From Haliea sp. (GTDB lineage Bacteria; Pseudomonadota; Gammaproteobacteria; Pseudomonadales; Halieaceae): DNA of 36,164 nt. Location of the stretch: positions 1-36,164 of the forward strand of contig PKDD01000176.1 of assembly GCA_002862465.1 (NCBI GenBank), given 5' to 3'. Below, one piece after another: positions 16,600-25,282 of the stretch (within the stretch, counting starts at the first letter, position 1; each line of letters begins with the position of its first letter). Position numbers and translations under genes: made by a program. The notes under the pieces are model-generated. The model was not told the origin of the DNA and did not search any database. It saw only the letters and a list, made by a program, of their open reading frames with translations.

Positions 16600-18486
16600 T
16601 TAAAAGCCCGTGACAGTATTCAGCGGTTGATACCAGATTGAGGAGGTATAAGCACGCTCCTGAATGGTGTCCGGTTGATCTGCGGCATGATCCATACCTA
16701 AAGCAATCGCATCCAGTAGGGAATGACGAGCGGTAGGAATCTGCAGCACTCTGATGTAGTAAAATGCAGACTGCTCTGGATCAAACTGAGCGTCTGTCCA
16801 CACCGCCGCGAGTTGTGCTGCGCCAATGCGGTTGTCGACTTGTCCGGTTTTCATGTTCACCGTATTACCCACAGCGGGCAGGCTACCGTCAGCGTTTAAT
16901 GGACGTTCATCTGACCAGGCGATATTAAATATTTGTTCATGAGATTGCCCATCGGCATCCAGCCAGCCTTTCACCATTTGAATGCGGTCAAGATTCGCGC
17001 CCTCAGGATCTTTCGTGGCCAAAACAATAAAAGAGGGTGTCTCAGTCTGCTGGAGTTCGCCGCCCATCGGCACGCCGCGCGCGGTGGCAAGCGTGTGCAA
17101 GTCTGCATTTTTAAGATCCGCCTGAGTAAAGTCGGGGCCACCGTAAAATTGCACAGCGATGCGCGGTCCGGTAGTGGCATAGACCTCTCTGCGCTCTAGC
17201 GCATCCATTATATCGGAACGTGTGTTGCTCTCTGCCCATACAGCAGCCATGCCAGATGCCGACATGGCCCAGCCTGAAGATCCGGGGCCGTCCTCGTTAA
17301 AACTCTGCGTTTTGTTTACTGGAATCGAGTCAGTGGCCAACTTGCCATGGAAATTGTCCTCCTCTGCCGACGATAGAGCAGTGTGTGAATCGGTTGAGCC
17401 AATCACTCCTAACATATACGGGTTTTGTCCTAAATTGGCTTCTAGCTCAAGTCCCTGCTTTAACGCTTCTCTGACGAAATCCCCACGCTGAGGATTGTAC
17501 TCAGTCCAGCGGCGCTGTATGTAGTAGGGATATATTTCAAAATCAGCGAATGCATCTTCTGGGGAAAATTTAGAGTGAGTCTCCGAATCGCCTTTTATTT
17601 GCGTGACTTCTGCAATGCGTTCCCATTTACTGCGCAGCGCTATATAGGCTTGGTCGAATGGCTTACCGCGCAAGCTTTCTCTCGAAAACATGTAACCTTT
17701 GGAAATATTTGAGTTGTGAGGAATGGCGGTGAATCGTGCACTCGTTTCTGCACTGGTTTTTTCCAGCCAGCTCCATAGATCTTCCGGATAGGGACTGTCG
17801 TCAAGACCAAAGGGATCATACAGCTGAGCGGTGGGGGCATCGCTATCGGTAATGACCACCCGGTGCAGATTGGCACCGCCAGGTATGGAACTCCACTCCC
17901 AGCCGATCAAAGCGCTGAACTCACCGGGCTCGTTGTATTTATCAGCGGCGTCAGTCACGGTGCGCCAAGTATCCACTTCAATCTGCTTCGGCATGGGTAG
18001 AATACCCAAGTCACTGTTTTCTATACTGCTTTGCTCTGCGTCCTGCAGAGGCGTTAGGTCTGGATCAGGCAGCACGCGGACAAACAGGTCTCGTCCACTG
18101 CCAGTGTCTATTGCGCGATTTAACAGGAAAGCTGCAACCCACGCCTTAATCTTATCAATAGGACCTAGGTTCGACGTGTCCACGCCGTTCCGGTGGATGT
18201 TGCGAATCGCACCGAGAAATTCCGCGTGGTCTGAGACGACAAGAAAGTCCAGCGGCGTGCCTATCTGCACCCGCGCTTTATGATAGGGGTGAATAACCGG
18301 CATGCCGCGGGCATAGCGATACGCAGTCTCTGGGCCTGCGGTAAGGTTATTGTTGGCATAGGCGTCTGAAGAATATGTCGTGTGCAGATGGGTGTCACCC
18401 CAAAGCAGCTTTTTCCCAGTTGCGTGTGTGCTAAGACTTGTAAAGGCGAACGCTACTGTTAATAAAAAAATAACACTGTTATGCAT
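16600..18486 (-). CDS. exported DUF3604 family protein
   Basis: 628 residues from ATG 18486, preceded by a good ribosome binding site (GAGGGG, 7 nt spacing) and beginning with a signal peptide (MHNSVIFLLTVAFAFTSL, cleavage predicted at THA-TG). Longer in-frame starts lack both. DUF3604 signatures are clear: LLWGDTHLHTTYSSDAY near 27-43, LDFLVVSDHAEFLG near 79-92, IGWEWSS, and IGSTDSHTALS. The His/Asp pattern (DTHLH, SDHAE, DSH) resembles PHP-type metal-dependent phosphoesterase sites, so a periplasmic metal-dependent hydrolase is likely, with unknown substrate. DUF3604 proteins are common in marine Proteobacteria and are often annotated only by this name. The gene is monocistronic and convergent with the repeat-protein gene. 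Confidence 0.92.
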   Translation of the reverse strand: MHNSVIFLLTVAFAFTSLSTHATGKKLLWGDTHLHTTYSSDAYANNNLTAGPETAYRYARGMPVIHPYHKARVQIGTPLDFLVVSDHAEFLGAIRNIHRNGVDTSNLGPIDKIKAWVAAFLLNRAIDTGSGRDLFVRVLPDPDLTPLQDAEQSSIENSDLGILPMPKQIEVDTWRTVTDAADKYNEPGEFSALIGWEWSSIPGGANLHRVVITDSDAPTAQLYDPFGLDDSPYPEDLWSWLEKTSAETSARFTAIPHNSNISKGYMFSRESLRGKPFDQAYIALRSKWERIAEVTQIKGDSETHSKFSPEDAFADFEIYPYYIQRRWTEYNPQRGDFVREALKQGLELEANLGQNPYMLGVIGSTDSHTALSSAEEDNFHGKLATDSIPVNKTQSFNEDGPGSSGWAMSASGMAAVWAESNTRSDIMDALERREVYATTGPRIAVQFYGGPDFTQADLKNADLHTLATARGVPMGGELQQTETPSFIVLATKDPEGANLDRIQMVKGWLDADGQSHEQIFNIAWSDERPLNADGSLPAVGNTVNMKTGQVDNRIGAAQLAAVWTDAQFDPEQSAFYYIRVLQIPTARHSLLDAIALGMDHAADQPDTIQERAYTSSIWYQPLNTVTGF

Positions 18487-19337
18487 TAAAAACCCCTCGG
18501 GTGTTCTAGTGTTGTTCATAGAGTATGCGAGGGTAACGTGCAACGTGCAACGAGTACTCGTCTTGCTTCTGATTATGGCTGCTGCCAACGCCAGCGGGTA
18601 TTCACTTCCAAAGCAATAGTCCAGCTAATAATTGTACGGCTGATTATCATCAAAATAAGAATCTTGAGATGTCACAAAGTTGGATCAACCGTGACTGTTT
18701 TGATAACGGTCGCGACGACAACAAAATAAAAGCGTAAATGGATGTTAACCAATATTCTGTTTAGTAATCCCGCGACTTTGGATGCGCAGGGCAGTTTGGC
18801 TGCGCATAACGACACGCTTACTAGGCTGAACTCGATTCAAATTGTTTAAGGTCCGCCCCATGATATAACCAATCGTTATTTTTAATTATAAAGAAATATC
18901 ATGCAGTTATTTCTTCTGCGCTTGGTTTTAATGCCTATACTGAAAATATCGCCAAATTAGAAATTTACAACATCGTAGATGTCTCGAATAGACTTTTTCG
19001 ATGTCTGGGTGCGTCTAGGAACTGACCTGTAGTGCTGCCGTCCCATTAAAAGTCGCTTCGATGGATGTCTCGGAAAATGATTCAGTCAGGCGGAGAGCGC
19101 GTTAGGAGCGGCCTAGCGCGAGGGTATGCCCACTTTTAATACCTCGCAACATTATTATTTTGAACAAATTGCCCGGAACGTTGTCGGAACAAAAACGAGT
19201 GAAGGGGTGTTGCGGGCATCAATCTGCGCGGACACCCCAATACGGATACACCACTGCCCAGTTTCATTCACGGGCACAATAAGGATTGAACTGGGAAGCT
19301 ACGGCACAGTTTTCGGTTCCCTTGCTAGGAGAATGCG
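18487..19337. other. long gene-free region between divergent exported-protein genes
   Basis: About 850 bp with no convincing gene; one open frame (19126-19494) overlaps the following gene in another frame and lacks protein-like composition. Two perfect inverted repeats are present: TGCGCAG / CTGCGCA (18783-18789 with 18800-18806) and AAGAAATA / TATTTCTT (18891-18898 with 18908-18915). The stretch 18860-18960 is AT-rich and may hold promoters. AGGAGA at 19327-19332 is the ribosome binding site of the next gene. Confidence 0.55.
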
Positions 19338-21497
19338 ATGCGTCCCCAAGAGAAGAAGGATTACGACTTTACGGAACCGTTTGGAAAGTTTGAAAGGCAT
19401 GCTGCTATCGGGTCCAGCGGCCATGGCAAAGGAAATGCCGCGCGGCAACTTAAAGTTATTGCGTCACCCGATTGGCGCAGCATCACCGCAATGAGTGTTC
19501 TCGCTGCCGCAATACTGACGGTGTGGGCGGTGCCCTCACAGGGCGCCAACGAAAACCAAGGCGCTGTCTCCGTTGCCGTCGATCTCTTCGACGATTGGGG
19601 ATCTGGAGCCTGCGGCGAGGGGCTGGTGACGAACAATGGCTCAGCCAGCACGCAGTGGGAAGTCAATGTTGATCTGCCCGGATCGGTGACCAGTTATTGG
19701 AATTCTGAGATTAGTCCTTCGGGTAATTCAGACCTCGATGAGAGTGACCTGTCGCAGTCTTGGCGCGTGACTGGGGTGGCGTGGAATAAGATTTTGGCGC
19801 CTGGGGCCTCAACGAATTTTGGTTTTTGCTTCGATCGGGGACAGGCGTCACAGATAACGTCTACCGATGATCCGGACATGCCTATGGCGGGAGGATCGCA
19901 TCCGCATCCGGTCGCAGACAGCGAGTTTATCGATTTGGCGACTTTCGGCCTGTCAAACGGCAGTGATCACACCGGTCATGACGGGCTTGTCGGCGGGAGG
20001 ACCGCTATTACTACGGAGGCGCTGCTGGCCTACAATCATCTGCGCGCGTTTGTTGGACTTGCGCCGGCTACTATTAACGATGTTGGGGCTTGGGCCTTTG
20101 CAAATGGCTTGACCAATAACGCGCAGGCATGGGGTAATGACCAGATGGGCGTTGGCCTGTGGTATGCGATGCAGGGCGCTAAGGTCGGCTGGATGGCCGA
20201 CGATTGGTTTGATCCGCAGGTTGTTGCCGATATCGAACGAACAGCGAGGCTGGGTTCTGCCGCAGACGTGATGGCGATGGTAGCTGCCTATGGTCATGAC
20301 GGTTTTGCGCAGTATCTGAATGATAATGGCCTCGCGCAGACGTTCATCAATACCCTCAAGATGGAACCGCACTATGCTGGGTGGATGCATGATCGCGCGC
20401 ACGGCATGTTGTCGATTGAAAATGTGGCTATTGCTCACGACGTGAATCATCTCACGGTACTCAGCCATGATCAGATGCAGCCGTTTATGAATGATACTTG
20501 GGATTGGCCGCAGTGGCCGGCACTGGAAGTGTCACCTGCTCGCGTGCTGGAATACTTTCAGAGTATGGTCGTGCTCGGTGATCCATTAGGATTTCATCTT
20601 GAGGATTTCGCTGCTCCCGCAACACAAGACAACCCAGCCGTTACACCAACTGCTCCAGAAGATGGTGTCGTCACAGTTCCGGTGCAGCCGGACGCGCCGC
20701 ACTCAGATGGTTCGGAGATGGATATGCCGGGACCGCATCCGCATCCGGTCGGAGAAAATGGGTTTATCGATTTGGGGACCTTTGGCCTGTCAAATGGCAG
20801 TGATCACACCGGTCATGACGGGCTTGTCGGCGGAAGGACCGCTATTACGACGGAGGCGCTGCTGGCCTACAATAACTTACGCGCTTTCGTTGGACTTGCG
20901 CCTGTAAGCCTCGATGAGGTCGGCGCATGGGCGTTTGCAAACAACCTGACTAACAACACGCAGGCCTGGGGCACGGATCAGATGGGCGTTGGCCTTTGGT
21001 ATGCAATGCAGGGCGCCAAAGTAGGATGGATGGCTGATGATGGGTTTGATCCCCAGGTTGTCGCCGATATTGAGCGCACAGCACGGTTGGGCTCTGCCGA
21101 GGATGTGATGGCCATGGCGGTTGCCTATGGCCACGAAGGTTTTGCCACTCACCTCATCGAGAATGGTCACGTCAAGGCGTTCATTAGTACCCTAAAAATG
21201 GAGCCACACTACGGCGGGTGGATGCATGATCGTGCGCATGGTTGGCTGTCGATTGAAGGTGTGGCTATTGCGCATGACGTGAACCATCTCACGGTTCTCA
21301 GTCATGATCAGATGCAGCCATTTATGAATGACACTTGGGATTGGCCGCAGTGGCCAGCGTTGGAAGTATCGCAGGCCCGCGTACTGGAATATTTCCAAAG
21401 CATGGTGGTACTCGGTGATCCACGAGGGGATCATTTGAACGATATCTCCGGTCCGCCATTTGAAAGCCCCGTCGTTCCAATGCCACCGGGGTGCTAA
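19338..21497 (+). CDS. exported CBM2 protein with a duplicated domain of unknown function
   Basis: 719 residues. A long N-region of ~50 residues precedes a hydrophobic core (MSVLAAAILTVWAV, ~52-65) with cleavage predicted at SQGA-NENQ. I keep ATG 19338 because AGGAGA is ideally placed; ATG 19491 at the core has no ribosome binding site. Residues ~75-172 match carbohydrate-binding module family 2: WEVNVDLPG, several Trp, AWNKILAPG and FGFCFD, with Cys92 and Cys164 able to pair. A module of about 240 residues then occurs twice, at ~187-427 and ~466-706, in perfect register (279-residue offset, no gaps). It contains SDHTGHDGLVGGRTAITTEALLAYN, GLWYAMQGAKVGWMADD and AHDVNHLTVLSHDQMQPFMNDTWDWPQWPALE. 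I do not recognise it; its His/Asp-rich motifs could bind metal or form a catalytic site. A polysaccharide-directed extracellular role is inferred from CBM2. Confidence 0.85.
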   Translation: MRPQEKKDYDFTEPFGKFERHAAIGSSGHGKGNAARQLKVIASPDWRSITAMSVLAAAILTVWAVPSQGANENQGAVSVAVDLFDDWGSGACGEGLVTNNGSASTQWEVNVDLPGSVTSYWNSEISPSGNSDLDESDLSQSWRVTGVAWNKILAPGASTNFGFCFDRGQASQITSTDDPDMPMAGGSHPHPVADSEFIDLATFGLSNGSDHTGHDGLVGGRTAITTEALLAYNHLRAFVGLAPATINDVGAWAFANGLTNNAQAWGNDQMGVGLWYAMQGAKVGWMADDWFDPQVVADIERTARLGSAADVMAMVAAYGHDGFAQYLNDNGLAQTFINTLKMEPHYAGWMHDRAHGMLSIENVAIAHDVNHLTVLSHDQMQPFMNDTWDWPQWPALEVSPARVLEYFQSMVVLGDPLGFHLEDFAAPATQDNPAVTPTAPEDGVVTVPVQPDAPHSDGSEMDMPGPHPHPVGENGFIDLGTFGLSNGSDHTGHDGLVGGRTAITTEALLAYNNLRAFVGLAPVSLDEVGAWAFANNLTNNTQAWGTDQMGVGLWYAMQGAKVGWMADDGFDPQVVADIERTARLGSAEDVMAMAVAYGHEGFATHLIENGHVKAFISTLKMEPHYGGWMHDRAHGWLSIEGVAIAHDVNHLTVLSHDQMQPFMNDTWDWPQWPALEVSQARVLEYFQSMVVLGDPRGDHLNDISGPPFESPVVPMPPGC
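19896..21455 (+). repeat. intragenic duplication of a ~720-bp domain (unit offset 837 bp)
   Basis: The two units are about 19896-20618 and 20733-21455, joined by a Pro/acidic linker. Long stretches are identical at the protein level (for example the GSDHTGHDGLVGGRTAITTEALLAYN and AHDVNHLTVLSHDQ segments), while many codons differ. The duplication is therefore not brand new and the sequence has been held by selection. Confidence 0.93.
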
Positions 21498-21910
21498 CAG
21501 CGCCGGATCGGTTTCGGTGCCAAAGAGAACGTGTCGGGTAGACTGCCGACGATGATTCAATCTCTGGCGCTGATGGATTCGCGATCTATTGCTAATATCT
21601 TATACTGGCGGTAGACCGCGTCCCATACTCACCGTTATAGTGGCCCCGGTACAGCGCAGCATGCGAGGACGCCGGAGAGGAGATTGTTGGTGCCAGTAAG
21701 CGGAATCGTCCAGCCACAGCACAATAAGGTGTTGGCATCGATACGGTCGAAGTGGGTAGTGCTTGCCCGCCACCCAGGCTTCCCTGCAGATTTTTGGGTG
21801 TCAAGCACCCCCCTCCAGAGCGACAGATATCGGACTTGGGCTCTTAATCAGGTGCACATTATAGTCCGTTGTGCGGCTCAGTACACAGACTCGCGCGGCG
21901 GTCAGTTGGC
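21498..21910. other. gene-free intergenic region
   Basis: 413 bp between the CBM2 protein and the next exported hypothetical gene; no credible gene or clear terminator is seen. A possible sigma-70 promoter for the downstream gene is TTGGGC (21836-21841), 18 bp, TATAGT (21860-21865). Confidence 0.45.
21836..21865 (+). promoter_or_regulatory. possible sigma-70 promoter
   Basis: TTGGGC and TATAGT hexamers are separated by 18 bp, giving a predicted transcription start near 21872, about 40 bp before the ATG at 21911. The -35 is a poor match, so this is only a candidate. Confidence 0.3.
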
Positions 21911-22636
21911 ATGAGCGGCATCGTGAGGCATGATTCGAGAGGGCTGTCGCGACCACTTATTATAATAGCCGTGTTCTGTGCTTTACTGTGGCAGGGAAAC
22001 GTCTTCGCTGGCACATCAGACTGGATGCCTAAGATAAAAGCTGCGCTGGATAAGCTAGATGCAACAAACCTTGATGAGGACTGGCATTTCAAGATGGAAG
22101 TGCTGGAGGAAGATAAGTTGCAGATTATACGCAGTGATCCTCGGCGCGATACCTATGAAAAAAGACAGCTGCTCAGTGTCAACGGTATAGCACCGGATAG
22201 TCAGCAACTGGATAAATTCTATGATGCAGAAGTGAAACGCATCGACGATATTGATCCGGAAGCATCAGATTATCGGTATATGGTTGATACAGAGACCATA
22301 GACCTGCTCGAGGTCACCGATATGTACACAGTGTTTTCGTTCGTACCCAGATTGAAAATGTTAGAGAATTCTCGCGAGCAATTAAGTGGCACATTGCGGC
22401 TCAATTCGGCAACGCAACAGATCGAAGAGATTGAAATTATCAATACGGGTGAACTGTCTCCAGCATTTTCGGTTACGCTGGATACGTTTCGCCTAGGTTT
22501 GTCGTTTGATGCCGAACAGGGGGAGAATCTTCTGCAGAAACTGGAATCGCATACCGTGGGCAGGATGGGCTTTCTGAAAAGTTTTGATGCGCTTGTGATT
22601 GTCGACTTCAGTGACTATGCACGAGCGCAGCCCTGA
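21911..22636 (+). CDS. exported hypothetical protein
   Basis: 241 residues from ATG 21911, which gives a proper signal peptide (core RPLIIIAVFCALLWQGNVFA, cleavage before GTSDW). A longer GTG- or ATG-led version would place extra residues before it without a better ribosome binding site. The mature part has no transmembrane segment and alternates short polar strands (WHFKMEVLEEDKLQIIRSD, SGTLRLNSATQQIEEIEIIN, FSVTLDTFRLGLSFD). This recalls a beta-rich periplasmic protein, somewhat like LolA-type or outer-membrane-associated lipid-handling proteins, but I cannot place it in a family. It converges on the broken fucosidase gene, 8 bp away. Confidence 0.75.
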   Translation: MSGIVRHDSRGLSRPLIIIAVFCALLWQGNVFAGTSDWMPKIKAALDKLDATNLDEDWHFKMEVLEEDKLQIIRSDPRRDTYEKRQLLSVNGIAPDSQQLDKFYDAEVKRIDDIDPEASDYRYMVDTETIDLLEVTDMYTVFSFVPRLKMLENSREQLSGTLRLNSATQQIEEIEIINTGELSPAFSVTLDTFRLGLSFDAEQGENLLQKLESHTVGRMGFLKSFDALVIVDFSDYARAQP

Positions 22637-22644
22637 GTTATTTC

Positions 22645-23273
22645 TTAACAGACGCAGAACATGCTGGGGTTTATCCTCTGCGGTCGGTTAAAGCGCATTA
22701 CCGCCGCAGGGCTGTTTAGTGATTTATTGAGGGTTAGCGTCAGGCGTCCGTCGCGGTCTTGCGTGTGGATAACCTCTGCTCCTAAAACTTCAATGCTGCT
22801 CGAGTGGATGTCCGGTTGTTCTATAGTAAAACTCTGCTCTACGTTGCCCAAAACAATGGCATACAGCGCCGTGTCACTCTGGATATAGCGTAATTCTCGC
22901 CCCCGCATGTTTCTAAATCGAGTCCAAGGGCGGGTTGTATAGATGGCCTCACCGTTCACTCTCATCCATTTTCCAAGGCCGAGTAGGGCGCACCATCATA
23001 GGTCGTGGCATGATAACGCGCCGTCTCGCTGCCCGGATAATTCATCGCATTGAGATACCACTCCGCGCAGGGCATTGCCTGACGCGGCGAATCATAAAAC
23101 AGGATGTCCTCGAGTTCCCCAGGTTGCAGCGGCGGACCAACAGCGAACGCCGGAACAGAGGCCGGGCCCCAATGAATAAAAATACCGAGTTTCGCATCGT
23201 CAAACCAGTTCGGTATGTCACGTGAGCGCTGCAGCGTATTTTCGGGAACAGAATCGGTGCAGGCGCTGGTCAC
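22645..23273 (-). pseudogene. GH29 alpha-L-fucosidase remnant (internal deletion, frameshift, no start)
   Basis: Two pieces of one GH29 enzyme lie end to end on the minus strand. The 5' piece (23273-22962) encodes the GH29 N-terminus: WFDDAKLGIFIHWGPASVP, then AEWYLNAMNYPG and YHATTYDGAPYS. The 3' piece (22965-22645) begins MRVNGEAIYTTRPW, the conserved segment near the C-terminal end of the catalytic domain. Roughly 300 residues that should lie between, including the KHHDGF segment and the Asp nucleophile region, are missing, and the pieces are in different frames overlapping by 4 bp. Upstream of 23273 the frame still encodes a hydrophobic lipoprotein signal ending in VTSAC, but no ATG, GTG or TTG opens it. 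The product cannot be an active fucosidase. It trails the hydroxylase-family gene on the same strand. Confidence 0.88.
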
Positions 23274-23377
23274 TAGGAAGGCGATGACAAGAATTAGGTG
23301 GTGATTGGCGATAAACCGGGAACTGGACAGCGCATGCTTGATCTTTTTGTGGCGTCCTGAAGTCAGATCAGGACTGC

Positions 23378-24370
23378 TCAGTCGGTAGCCGCATCAGCAC
23401 TTTTGGAATCTGCACTGTGAGCCATGCTCGCTGCTTTAATCTGCTGCCATCGAAATGGTGATAAAATCTGCCCCCACCATGTCATGGGAAATGCGGGTAG
23501 GTCGGCAATTCCGATCTCTTCCGGGGGACTGCGATCGGAGGGCAAAAACCGAGTGCCGAACACCCAATCCCAAATACTGATAGTTTGTCCGTAGTTATGA
23601 TTCGCTTCATAAATTGTTTTAGAATGATGCCACCGATGTAACTCCGCCATACTGAAAAACCAGTTAAGGGGCCCCAGTCGCAGTTGTACATTGGCGTGTT
23701 GGAAAATCCCATGAATGGCCGCTATCATGCCGAAGTAAGCCAGCATTTCTTCGCCGCAGCCAAGTATTACTAGCAACAGGTAGGCTGGTGCGAATGTGAG
23801 TAAAGAATCGATGGGGTGAAAGCGTCCAGCGTTAAGCCAGTAGAGCCGCGGTGCGCTGTGGTGCACAGCATGAAAACGCCATAGTGCTTGCTTCTCATGC
23901 TCCCACCGGTGGACCCAGTAACCCGGCAGTTCGCCGACGATCAGCACCAGCGCGATTTGCGCCAGCAGTGGCCATTCGGTCGGCCACAGGCCTACGCCAA
24001 ATCGATCCGAAAGCCAGCCGCCCATAGCCACTCCAATGGCAATCATTGGCGGTGTAATGACGGCGATTAGAATGCCGATGCCAACGGCGTGACGCGCATC
24101 TACACTGACGTCTGAACGATTTTTATTCCAACTTACATGGTAGGGGTATACATGCTCAAAGAGGGCGACAATCGCGAACGCTGCAAATTGGGGGCCAAGG
24201 ATAGCCACTGCAGGCGCCGTACCGCCGTCCATTAGCCACCATGAACACAGTACCGACAGTCCCATGACAAGCGGAAATATCCCCCACTGAAACATCAGTG
24301 GCGCTTGAGTCGGAGTATGGCCTGCAGTGACATGCGACTCATTCGTCAACGTGGTTTCATTTGACAGCAT
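23378..24370 (-). CDS. sterol desaturase / fatty acid hydroxylase family membrane protein
   Basis: 330 residues with about five hydrophobic segments (~30-50, 55-73, 90-115, 135-150, 200-225). The histidine boxes of this di-iron family are present: HRWEH (~158-162), FHAVHHS (HxxHH, ~169-175) and ELHRWHHSK (~242-250), followed by NHNYGQTISIWDWVFGTRFLP, the usual C-terminal block. Family members insert oxygen or a double bond into fatty acids, sterols or carotenoids at the inner membrane; the bacterial substrate here is unknown. The ATG at 24370 has no strong ribosome binding site. The fucosidase remnant follows directly on the same strand. Confidence 0.9.
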   Translation of the reverse strand: MLSNETTLTNESHVTAGHTPTQAPLMFQWGIFPLVMGLSVLCSWWLMDGGTAPAVAILGPQFAAFAIVALFEHVYPYHVSWNKNRSDVSVDARHAVGIGILIAVITPPMIAIGVAMGGWLSDRFGVGLWPTEWPLLAQIALVLIVGELPGYWVHRWEHEKQALWRFHAVHHSAPRLYWLNAGRFHPIDSLLTFAPAYLLLVILGCGEEMLAYFGMIAAIHGIFQHANVQLRLGPLNWFFSMAELHRWHHSKTIYEANHNYGQTISIWDWVFGTRFLPSDRSPPEEIGIADLPAFPMTWWGQILSPFRWQQIKAASMAHSADSKSADAATD

Positions 24371-24815
24371 AATGTTGACCGTTTATTTGACCCACGTAGT
24401 TTGGGTTATTACGCGACAGCCGTCAATTATTGCATTTCGCCGATATTGGGCTGGGGGTGCGATCCTTTGCCGACAATGAAGTCCACCGGGCTCGGCGCGG
24501 CGCGGCTGCAGACGCTCCAAGGGCCGGTATGAATTGACAGCCGTTGCCCGATTGGGCACCATGCGCCCGCTGAATGGGAGCAATGACCTCAGCGAAGATC
24601 GGTAATCGAAACGGGCTAGCGCGCTATCGCGCTGCAACGCAGCGGACGGGGAGGAAGCGTACTCGGATTTTTTGCCTCGGCTTTATGAATGTTGCGTTAG
24701 GCGCCTTGCACTGCTGTTATAATAGAACCGAGTAGATGGCTTTTTTATTCAGTGCGGACAAAACCGCTGGGTATCAGCAAACGTACAATCAATTCAATAA
24801 TGCGGAGTATATAAA
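24371..24815. other. gene-free divergent intergenic region
   Basis: 445 bp between the hydroxylase-family gene and the cytochrome c gene. The open frame on the minus strand (24383-24637) is Arg/Pro-rich and looks like a GC-rich spurious frame. TATAAT at 24718-24723 is a good -10-like hexamer for the cytochrome gene, though the nearest -35-like TTGCGT is 20 bp away. No gene is called. Confidence 0.5.
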
Positions 24816-25250
24816 GTGACTACCCCAACCATCAACATTATCTTATTTACTGTGTTTGCATTAGGTTTGTCGATCTGGGGCATGCAGCATAATGGCCGAG
24901 AACAAGCTTCTGTCAGCGCCTGTTATGGATCTTGTTATACGGAATGGGAGGAATCCAACGGCGGGGTCGTGGCGATTGCACAGGCGCAGGCAGCTGCGAA
25001 GGCGGAGGCTTCGCCTGCGGAGCTAGGCGAGGGCGCGTACCTTGGGTGTGTTGCTTGTCATGGGCCAAATGGTGGAGGCGGCGTTGGGCCTCAATTGGCT
25101 GGCCAGAGTGCTGATGTTATTTTGGGCAAGCTGCAGCGCTACGGGAAGGGGGAGACCTTGGGTCCACAGAGTGCGTTGATGTGGAGTCAAGCAGCCCAGT
25201 TAAGCGACAACGATATGAACAATATTTCTGCTTATATAGCGACGTTTTAA
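24816..25250 (+). CDS. membrane-anchored class I cytochrome c
   Basis: 144 residues, GTG start with GGAG 8 nt upstream. Residues 5-23 form an uncleaved-looking membrane anchor (INIILFTVFALGLSIWGM). The C-terminal ~75 residues are a class I c-type cytochrome: heme site Cys78-Cys81-His82 (GCVACHG), then GPQLAGQ, and a likely axial Met122 (SALMWSQA). The end (DMNNISAYIATF) is the typical last helix. The domain should sit in the periplasm and carry electrons; the partner is unknown. Between anchor and heme domain lie two extra cysteines, Cys36 and Cys40, in ACYGSCYTEW, and an Ala/Glu-rich linker. The gene stands alone. Confidence 0.88.
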   Translation: MTTPTINIILFTVFALGLSIWGMQHNGREQASVSACYGSCYTEWEESNGGVVAIAQAQAAAKAEASPAELGEGAYLGCVACHGPNGGGGVGPQLAGQSADVILGKLQRYGKGETLGPQSALMWSQAAQLSDNDMNNISAYIATF

Positions 25251-25282
25251 AGACAACAGCTGGCCGTAAACCATCCGCAGAT

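Noticed and set aside
19126-19494. 122-residue open frame upstream of and overlapping the CBM2 gene
   Set aside because: It overlaps the well-supported start at 19338 in another frame, has no domain or ribosome binding site, and its tail is Arg-rich shadow sequence.
21498-21910. Gene remnant in the gap after the CBM2 gene
   Set aside because: Short open frames on both strands show no recognisable motif, so no pseudogene can be supported.
24383-24637. 84-residue minus-strand frame before the cytochrome c gene
   Set aside because: Arg/Pro-rich composition typical of a spurious frame in GC-rich DNA, with no recognisable motif.
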